This document shows positions 56,698 to 64,000 of a stretch of 64,000 bases of DNA, in pieces. Under the pieces are notes generated by a model. The model was not told where the DNA came from. It saw only the letters and a list, made by a program, of their open reading frames with translations, and did no database searches. The stretch comes from Bacteroidota bacterium (GTDB taxonomy: Bacteria; Bacteroidota; Bacteroidia; AKYH767-A; 2013-40CM-41-45). The translations under genes and the position numbers were made by a program. Location: assembly GCA_016721305.1 (NCBI GenBank), contig JADKIH010000014.1, positions 34,566 through 98,565 on the forward strand, in the 5' to 3' direction. How positions within the stretch are numbered: position 1 is the stretch's first letter; each line of letters opens with the position of its first letter.

Positions 56698-59153
56698 ATG
56701 AAGATTTCCGTTAACTGGCTCAAACAATATATTTCTACCTCTTTAACTCCTGAAGAGATCTCCGTCGCCCTTACCGCTACCGGTCTGGAAGTAGAAGGCA
56801 TCGAAGCTTTCGAAACTATCAAAGGCGGTTTACGTGGACTTGTCGTTGGTGAAGTTCTCACATGCGTGAAACATCCGAACGCAGATAAGCTCAGCTTGAC
56901 AACGGTTAACGTTGGTGGCGAAATACCTTCTCAAGTTGTGTGCGGTGCTCCGAATGTAGCTGCCGGACAAAAAGTAATTGTTGCACTTCCGGGAACGACG
57001 GTTTATCCTTTAACCGGTGAGCCATTTGAAATCAAGAAATCAAAAATCAGAGGTGAAGCTTCGGAAGGAATGATTTGCGCCGAAGATGAAATCGGAATGG
57101 GACAATCGCACGCAGGAATTCTCATTCTCCCTGCCGATGTAAAAGTCGGAACTTCTGTTGCCGATTATTTTAAAGTCGAAAATGATTACGTGCTCGAAAT
57201 TGGACTTACGCCAAATCGTGCCGATGCAGCGTCTCACCTGGGAGTTGCACGCGATTTAGTGGCAGCGATACAGACTCGTGATCTCGTTGAAAAAAATCCT
57301 CACCCTTCTAAGCCGGTTGCAAAATTACCGTCACTGAAGAATGCTTTATATCCTGCATCCGACGTAATTTCTGTCGATGTGGAAGATGTTGTTGCTTGTC
57401 CGCGTTACAGTGGTCTTACACTTACAGGAGTAAAAGTTGGTGAGTCGCCTGATTGGTTGAAAAATCGTTTACGCTCAATTGGTGTTGGTCCAATTAACAA
57501 TGTCGTCGACATAACGAATTCGTTTTGCACGAATGCGGACAGCCTTTACATGCATTCGATGCTGCAAAGATTGCCGGTAAAAAAGTAATCGTTCGCAAAG
57601 GAAAAGAAGGGGAGAAGTTTGTCACTCTCGATGGAGCGGAAAGAATTCTGAACTCTTCGAATTTGGTCATTGCCGATGCAGAAAAGGCAATGTGCATTGC
57701 CGGAGTTTTCGGAGGAATTGATTCGGGTATCACCGAAGCGACGGAAAGTGTTTTCCTTGAAAGCGCGTACTTCCTTCCTGCAAGCATTCGTAAAACGAGC
57801 AAGCAATTTGGTTTGAAGACTGATGCGAGCTTCCGTTTTGAACGCGGTACGGATCCGGAAATGACATTGTATGCCTTAAATCGCGCGGCTACTTTGATCT
57901 GCGAAATCGCCGGCGGACAAGTTGCGTCTCGTGTAACAGATATTTATCCTGCTAAAATTGCTCCGGCTGAATTTGATATTCGCTATTCATACATCGATAA
58001 TTTCATCGGTGAAGTCATCGATCGCTCAGTAATTCGAGCAATTCTTGAATCGCTCGGAATTGAAATCGTTTCTGCAAAAGATGATTCGCTGTCACTTCGC
58101 GTTCCTACTTTCAAAGTGGATGTTATGCGTCCGGTGGATGTGGTGGAAGAAATCCTTCGCATCTACGGATACGATCGTATCCCCATGCCGAAGAAGCAAA
58201 GCATTTCACTGCCTGCCGTTGTTGAATTTGATGTCGAAAAATTGCAGGCAAAGATTGCCGATTATCTCGCTGCTCAGGGCTTCAACGAAATTCTCACGAA
58301 CTCTCTTACAAAAGCCGAATACACTCAGCACAAACCATGGACGAAAGAAAATTCTGTTAATCTGCTGAACCCTCTTAGTCAGGAATTAGGTGTGATGCGT
58401 CAGGATTTAATGATGACAGGTTTGGAAGCCATTCAATACAATCGTAACCGTCGCCAATTGGATTTGAAGTTTTTCGAATTCGGAAAAGTGTATTCGAAGA
58501 ATGAAAACGGCTATCAGGAGTCGTATCAAATTGGTCTTTTCTTAACGGGGAAGAATGAAGATGTTTCGTGGAAAGGCGCTTCGGCTCCGCTCGATTTTTA
58601 TAAATTGAAATCCATCGTTCATAACGTGCTTGAACTTTGCGGCATTCAAACGAAGAACTTGGTTGCTGATGAATTAAAGCATGAGCAATTTGCATACGGT
58701 ATTTCTGTTTCGATCGGAACGAAGAAGATCGTTGAATTCGGTGCACTGAAGCCGTCTACTCTTCGTCACTTCGATGTGAAAGATGATGTGTTCCATGCCA
58801 TTTTACATTGGGATAATATTCTGCGCAAAGCTCGCAAAGAGCCGGTTAAATATGCGGAGGTTTCTAAATTCCGGGAGTAAAGCGCGACTTGTCGATGATG
58901 ATCGATCGTGCAACACCATTTGCTAAAATTCAGGAGATCGCTTATAAAACTGAACGCAAACTTTTTGCGCGACGTTGTTTTGTTCGACTTATACCAAGGC
59001 GATAAAATTGAAAAGGGGAAGAAGTCAATTGCCATCAGCTTCATGATGCAAGACGACACGCAGACTCTTACGGATAAGCAAATCGATAAGGCGATGGAGA
59101 AGTTGATGTTAGCGTATGAGAATGAGGTGGGGGCGGTGATTAGGAAGGCGTAA
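56698..59153 (+). CDS. pheT: Phenylalanine-tRNA ligase beta subunit (three indels)
   Basis: Repaired length 818 residues, standard. Order: B1 (MKISVNWLKQYI), EMAP-II-like tRNA-binding domain (HPNADKLSLTTVNVGG), B3/B4, B5, catalytic-like core and C-terminal anticodon-binding FDX domain. Frame breaks: missing T at 57519-57520 (restores DITNFVLHECGQPLHAFDA), missing C at 58871-58872 (restores SKFPGVKRDLSMMID) and an extra T at 58962-58966 (restores KLLRDVVLFDLYQG). pheS is not adjacent. Essential gene, so the breaks are almost certainly assembly errors. Confidence 0.94.
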
Positions 59154-59156
59154 TTA

Positions 59157-59190
59157 GAATTATGAATTCAAAATTATGAATTCATAATTC
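59157..59190. repeat. AT-rich direct and inverted repeat between pheT and yajQ
   Basis: GAATTATGAATTC occurs twice in tandem, and 59172-59189 is a perfect 18-base palindrome. It fills the gap between the two convergent stops (4 and 0 bases away). The unit resembles that at 133-171. Confidence 0.75.
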
Positions 59191-59678
59191 TTACGATCTG
59201 AAATTTTCAAATTGTAAAGGGATTCCTACCTGCTCTTTCTCCAAAATTGCAATCATCTCCTGTAAGTCGTCGATCTTTTTTCCGGTTACGCGAATTTGTT
59301 CGTCCATGATAGACGATAGAACTTTGCCGGCATCTTTAAAAATACCTGATCTTCTTTGCTGTTTTTAATGGACGCCTTATAGTCTCTGATGTCTTCCTTA
59401 ACCTAAATTGCCCGAAGGGATGACAATTCTTTTCCAAAGTCGAGCGATTGAGGGTCGATGGCTTGTTTCATCACGCGGCCGATGATGATTCCTTCGACGG
59501 CTTTCATGCGCATGTCGTTTTCGGTGAGGATGTGAATCATCATCGTTTTTTTGTCGAGCTCCACTTTTGTTTTCGACTGATTGAAATCGTAACGGGTACT
59601 GATTTCCTTAATGGCTACGTTAATAGCATTGTCGAGGCGCTGAAGGTCAATTTTGCTGACGATATCGAATGATGGCAT
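59191..59678 (-). CDS. yajQ: YajQ family nucleotide-binding protein (frameshifted)
   Basis: MPSFDIVSKIDLQRLDNAIN, TRYDFNQSKT and VELDKKTMMI are the YajQ/DUF520 N-terminal half. The frame breaks near 59403 after GKELSS and again near 59335, but the C-terminal family motif SIMDEQIRVTGKKIDDLQ and the end IPLQFENFRS can be read to a TAA at 59191-59193. Repaired length about 163 residues, as expected. Homologues bind nucleotides, in some species cyclic di-GMP. A partial second copy lies 110 bases upstream. Confidence 0.85.
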
Positions 59679-59789
59679 AGGATTCTGAATTTAGTAGTCG
59701 TTGGTTCTGCTAATGTCTTTGCAAAATTGCCGGAACATACAGTTATTTTCAAGTCGAGCAGTCTCAAAAGCTTTTTATAGGCCAGTAAT

Positions 59790-59866
59790 TTCGACGGCTC
59801 ATGCGCATGTCGTTCTTCGGGGATGAATCATCATGTTTTCTTATCGAGTTCTACTGTCGTTCATCG
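59790..59866 (-). pseudogene. Degenerate duplicate of an internal yajQ segment
   Basis: Bases 59790-59866 repeat 59494-59572 of yajQ in the same orientation (shared stretches CGACGGCT, CATGCGCATGTCGTT, AATCATCAT) with several indels and substitutions. It covers the part encoding VELDKKTMMI..MRMKAVEG. The rest of the gene-free stretch 59679-60066 shows nothing else I can name, apart from the promoter element at its end. It may be a decayed duplication or an assembly artefact. Confidence 0.6.
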
Positions 59867-60054
59867 GACAGCGGAAAGTGTTTTCTTTAGAAGGATACAA
59901 CTTGTCGCGGCGATGAAGGCTAGATGAGATCTTCAAAAAAGGAAACTTTGTCATCCCGAAGGGACTTCGCCGTGTTTAAGCTAAGACCTAATTTTGGAGA
60001 TAGCTTTACATAGAATTTTAGGATGTTCGTCATACAGGGTCTTAATGGAATCAA

Positions 60055-60062
60055 TATCTTTG
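60055..60062 (+). promoter_or_regulatory. Bacteroidota -7 element (TATCTTTG) of the FG-GAP gene
   Basis: Exact TAnnTTTG match ending 4 bases before the ATG at 60067, the same spacing as at mqnB. Suggests a leaderless mRNA. Confidence 0.55.
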
Positions 60063-60066
60063 GTAG

Positions 60067-61908
60067 ATGAAAAAAATCGGGCTGCTCTTTTTACTGGCAA
60101 TCTCTGTGATTCCTGCATTTTCTCAATATTTCCGTGAAGTGGATTCGGTGCGCGTTGTCGAAAACAGCAACACTTTACGGAACCCATGGGCCGGTGGTAT
60201 CAATTTTCCGAATGTCTGCGAAATTGATTTGAACGGCGACGGACGAAAGGATTTGTTCCTGTACGATCGCCTCAATAGCCGGATCACTACTTTTCTGAAT
60301 AATGGTTCAACGAATGCAGATCTGGCTTGGGACTATGCTCCGCAATACGAAACATTGTTTCCGCCGATATCAAACTGGGCATTGTTATACGATTACAATT
60401 GCGACGGCAAAGAAGATTTATTCACCATCTCTCCGCAAGGCGGATCTGTCATGGCTGTTTATCGGAACGATTACACTCCATCAAGCGGATTGCAATGGAC
60501 AATGGTAACGGATTTTTTAGATGAAGCATTCAGCACAACTCGTCAGAATATTTATGTGAATGGAGTTTCACTTCCGGCCTTTGCCGACATCGATGCTGAT
60601 GGTGATGTGGATATTTTGGGTTATGTAAATCTCTCACCGGGACGAATGGCTTACCATAAAAATTATTCGCAAGAACATTACGGCGTTTGCGATTCGCTCG
60701 ACTTCAAATTCGAAACGGCTTGCTGGGGAGATTTCTCTCTGCTAATTGGCGGATCAAATCAGGTCGGTTGTTTTCATTGTCCTTGCCGTACTGCAGGACC
60801 GTCTTTTCCGGATGACATTACCGATCTCCCGGAAATTTCCGGCGATCAGAGTAAGGCTGCACAACCGGATGATACCAGTTTCCAGCATACTATGCTCTCG
60901 ACATCGATGGTGACAGTGATCAGGACTTGCTCGTTGGTGATGTGGCTTCGGATAATTCATTGCTTATTGTAAACGATGGAACTCCGGCTGCCGCTGATAT
61001 GGGTTCGCAGGACACAGGATTTCCTTCGTACGATCAATCAGCAATGTTTAACGGCTTTCACTTTCATGCGTACATCGATTTAGATAATGATGGGCTCAAA
61101 GATTTGTTGGCGATTTCCGATGAGAATGAAAATAGCCACGGCATGTGGTTTTATAAAAATGTCGGTACGGCTTCGGTTCCGCTCTTTGAATTCAGAGAAG
61201 ATAATTTTCTGCAAAATCAAATGATTGAAGCAGGTGAGGTTGCAACACCTTCCGTCGTGGATTTCGATGGCGATGGTTTGCTTGATATTGTGATGGGATA
61301 CAATCAGTATATCGGATCGACAGGCGGATATAAGCTTTCATTGCGCTTTTATAAAAACACAGGAACGCCAACGAATCCCGCATTTGAATTAATGAATAGC
61401 GATGTCTCAACAATTAGTCAGTTCAATTATCTGGCAATGATTTATCCGACATTCGGTGATCTCGATGGTGATGGCGATTTGGATTTATTGCTCGGATCAG
61501 GGTTACATGATTACTTTGAAAGCACGCGCTATAAATTTAACATCAACGTAAGCGGAGGCGATTTGAATTCCGACGGCAAAGTTGATTTTGTAATCGGCCA
61601 ATCGACCGGCGGTTTGCAAATGCAATACCAAACAAGCTCCGCTATTTCCGTTCCTGAAATCCAAGCTGTACTTCCTTCGATGGAAGTTTTTCCGAATCCT
61701 TCCGGCGATGTGTTTCATATTCGACTGTTTAATTTGGGGAATGAAAGTGCGCTTCTAAGATTGTATAATCTTACCGGTGTTTGATTGAAGAAAACAAGTA
61801 AACAACTCCTCGCTTGAATTACTGTTGCTTCGCTGGCGAAAGGATTTATTTAGTTCAGTTGATATGAGAAAGAGAGTGGTCAATGCACGAATAGAGGTTA
61901 TTCATTAG
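60067..61908 (+). CDS. Secreted FG-GAP/VCBS repeat protein with type IX sorting domain (several frameshifts)
   Basis: Signal peptide (1-19), then about eight calcium-binding DxDxDGxxD repeats (DLNGDGRKD, DYNCDGKED, DIDADGDVD, DIDGDSDQD, DLDNDGLKD, DFDGDGLLD, DLDGDGDLD, DLNSDGKVD) of an FG-GAP propeller, then a T9SS sorting domain starting at MEVFPNPSGDVFHI. One missing base near 60888 splits the frame; at least two more near 61780-61870 break the last 40 residues, which probably end at RVVNARIEVIH, TAG 61906-61908. The part at about 60740-60880 also reads poorly. Surface protein of unknown target. Confidence 0.8.
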
Positions 61909-61920
61909 CGAAGATTATTT

Positions 61921-62394
61921 TCAGTCGGTACAAAACTTCAACGCCGCCGAATTCATACAACCGAAGCCCCGTTGGTCTAGGCCGTCATCGAATACATGTC
62001 CGAGATGTGCTCCGCAACGACTGCAAACTACTTCGGTGCGCGACATGCCGATTGAATTATCGGGTGCTTTCGACGCTGGTGTTTTTAACGGCGCATAAAG
62101 CTTGGCCAACCGGTACTGTTCAAACTTTGTGTCGGAGCTGAACAGTTCGTTGCCACAGCAAACGCACATGTACATTCCCTTTTCATGATTGTCCCAGTAC
62201 TCGCCGGTGAAAGCTCTTTCGGTTCCTGCTTCTCTGGTTACATTATATTGTTGTGGTGTGAGTTGTTTTTTCCACTCTTCGTCGGTTTTAGTGACTTCGT
62301 ATTTCTTGGTTGTGGATGGTGTGCTTTTCTTTTGTCCGCAGGCTGTGAATGCTACGGCAAGAATGGCGATGGAGAGGAAGAGGAGGGTTTTCAT
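61921..62394 (-). CDS. msrB: Peptide-methionine (R)-S-oxide reductase, lipoprotein (internal compensating indels)
   Basis: 157 residues. Lipobox around C19 (AVAFTACG) predicts anchoring in an outer or inner membrane facing the periplasm. Zinc pairs CVCC and CSRCGAHLGHVFDDG and the catalytic-Cys motif CMNSAALKF are present. The segment EQYRLAKLYAPL should be E(S)STGWPSFYAPL, and DQRGFGCMNS should be RPTGLR(F)CMNS; both arise from indels that cancel. Reduces methionine-R-sulfoxide in proteins. Confidence 0.9.
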   Translation of the reverse strand: MKTLLFLSIAILAVAFTACGQKKSTPSTTKKYEVTKTDEEWKKQLTPQQYNVTREAGTERAFTGEYWDNHEKGMYMCVCCGNELFSSDTKFEQYRLAKLYAPLKTPASKAPDNSIGMSRTEVVCSRCGAHLGHVFDDGLDQRGFGCMNSAALKFCTD

Positions 62395-62540
62395 GTTTCT
62401 GTTTTTATAAAGTGAAAGAGGAGAGGGCGGATTAATTAGGGAGAATTGGGTTAAAGTGAGTTAATTTTTCTACGAGAACGAGAGTCTGATGGGGATCACG
62501 AGGACTGGTATTTGAAGAGGAGAACGGATTGATAAGATTT

Positions 62541-62763
62541 TTTCACCACGAGGACCACGAGGTTTGATGAAGGATTACGAGGACGATTATGGAATGATTG
62601 CGGATTGATAGGTTTTCACCACGAGAACACGAGGTTTGATGAGGATCACGAGGGTTTATTAAGAGAATGAGAGGATTGATAAGATTTTTTTCACCACGAG
62701 AACACGAGGTTTGATGAGGATCACGAGGACTTGTGATCCTCATCAAACCTCGTGTCCTTGTGG
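62541..62763. repeat. Degenerate tandem repeat with terminal inverted copy
   Basis: A segment of the type CACCACGAGnACACGAGGTTTGATG..GATTACGAGG recurs about three times (62541, 62615, 62692) at 75-80 base spacing, with GATTGATAAG linkers. The last copy (62694-62724) is matched by an inverted copy at 62733-62763 with 29 of 31 positions pairing and an eight-base loop. It ends 10 bases before the stop of the next minus-strand gene. The remainder of 62395-62772 holds no gene. Confidence 0.85.
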
Positions 62764-62772
62764 TAGAAAAAC

Positions 62773-64000
62773 CTACTGCAAAAGCATCTCCGCCATCCGA
62801 TCAGCCTGCACACGCAATTCCGGCACAGCAGTGCTTTCCCATAACTGGCCTTTCAAAAGCGTGCCGATTGTAAATATCTTCCCATTGAGAGATGATTTTC
62901 CGCTGTGAATAGCTCCTTCAGGAGATGCATGTATTCCCAGTCGCATTTCATCAGCAGAAACAATGTTCTTTTTTAATGCACTCTGATAAAGCGGTGAATT
63001 AAATCGTGTAATATCGGTTTGTGGCCCTGTGCAATTAATAACTCGTGAAACACGAAGTTCCCCGGCATCGTTTCGATTTCGGTTTTACCGTCACGTACTG
63101 CACCGTCTTTTCTACGATGTTCTTGAATTCATCCCGCAATGCACTTCCAGCTTTCATCTTTTTATCAACGACTGGACAAATGCATGTATGTCGCCCGGTA
63201 AGCGATGTCGGGCGGCATCCAAGAGGGGAGCACGTGCGACATGAAACTTTTTTGTCTTCGAGAGAAAGTTGCCGCCAGATTTCCTGTGTCTTCGATCTCA
63301 CAGCATCCCACGTTCTCCCGACTCGCCTCGCCTTTAAGCATTGCGTACGTGCTTGTAGAAAAGTTTGTACAATGAAGTCAATGTGTAAGGCGGAGAAAGC
63401 TCGTCTAAAATATATCGTTGCTGATGATGTTTTTTGTGCGCAAGTATCGAAAATCCTTTTGGAGAAAGGGGGCGACAATTTTCACCTGAAATCGTTCTCC
63501 CTTAGTCCGAGTACAACATCCACCATGCGAGCCCTGTGCCGATGATGAGAATAGGGGGTTGCCTTCGGTAGTTTGACTGAAGCAGCATGCCAAGGATTTG
63601 TAAAGTATCGTCTGCTTTTGAAAAATCTTGTTTTCTTTGGTGGATTTCGGGTAAATGATTTCCTGTCGTAAGTAGTGCTTTATCGCCGGAAAATTTAATA
63701 TTTTCCTGCTGAAGTAATTACTTCAACACGATTTTCTTTTTCGTCGAGATCAATCACTTCTTCATTTATAATTCGAAGCGAAACATGTTCCGGTTTGCTC
63801 TTCAACGCATTTTGGTAAATGTGGTCGATGTATTTGCCGTACCGGGTGAAATTACAGGCAATATGTGCTGGTAATTCTTGGCGAATTGTTGTGCTCGCCG
63901 TTTCTTTTACCCAATTTAGAAAGTGATCCGGATCATCCACAAATGCACTCATGTTGCGGGTTTGTACATTCAGAACATGTTGGTCTGAATAAGTACTGTA
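62773..64000 (-). CDS. FAD/NAD(P)-binding oxidoreductase (NAD_binding_9 type), 5' end beyond window, many frameshifts
   Basis: Reading on the minus strand from the window edge, the HVLNVxTRNMSAFVDDPDHF segment matches the LLNVPAGRMSAF motif of this family; then comes NEEVIDLDEKENRV, a second dinucleotide-binding stretch readable as ILIIGTGLAMVDVVL around 63540, LPGDIHAFVQ near 63180, and RVINCTGPQTDITRFNSPL down to MAEMLLQ and a TAG at 62773-62775. At least five frame changes occur, more than anywhere else in the window. Homologues are soluble flavoproteins of unknown substrate. Either a poorly assembled intact gene or a true pseudogene. Confidence 0.75.

Noticed and set aside
59679..60066. 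A small gene or RNA in the gap between yajQ and the FG-GAP gene
   Set aside because: Only a decayed yajQ-like segment and a promoter element can be recognised; short frames here have no motif.

Overview
The window is a piece of a Bacteroidota chromosome. The signs are: Bacteroidota-type promoters (TTTG, 19 bases, TAnnTTTG), two secreted proteins ending in type IX secretion (T9SS) sorting domains, futalosine-pathway menaquinone genes, a tig-clpP-clpX block, and a str operon joined directly to S10/spc/alpha without tuf. The genus cannot be told from this sequence. A free-living relative of Chitinophagales or Sphingobacteriales fits best (inference).

Layout. 1-2619: end of an unrecognised gene (possibly a sugar transferase), then hldD and mqnD-mqnB on the minus strand. 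2875-9104: plus-strand metabolic genes (pterin synthase, folE, Bax-inhibitor-like membrane protein, fabD, GH3-family ligase, a secreted propeller-like protein, deoxynucleoside kinase). 9175-12395: minus-strand small genes (DUF4476 protein, membrane protein, flavin reductase, ECF sigma factor with its anti-sigma factor). 12557-16534: tRNA-Leu(UAG), tig, clpP, clpX. 16686-35641: one long ribosomal protein superoperon from rpsL to rplQ, including fusA, secY, map, infA and rpoA, opened by a textbook Bacteroidota promoter and closed by a strong terminator. 35713-36837: carA. 36840-47366: a ten-gene minus-strand island for activated-sugar synthesis plus one PHP-type tyrosine phosphatase; it contains no glycosyltransferase or exporter. 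47545-49860: PDH E1-alpha and E2. 50045-53566: giant T9SS beta-helix protein. 53730-59153: rhomboid protease, recG, pheT. 59191-64000: yajQ, an FG-GAP T9SS protein, msrB and an NAD_binding_9 oxidoreductase that runs off the window.

Sequence quality dominates the reading. At least seventeen genes, many of them essential single-copy genes, carry one-base indels, mostly in homopolymers; several are paired so that the frame is restored (secY, msrB, the phosphatase). They become denser after about 57 kb. I read them as consensus errors of the assembly, not biology, and give full corrected spans.

I found no clearly new defence, mobile or biosynthetic system. The most distinctive unexplained structure is a set of seven short-period repeats that end in an inverted copy and sit against gene 3' ends, each with its own repeat unit. 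Second come several genes whose -7 promoter element lies only 4 bases from the ATG, suggesting leaderless mRNAs.
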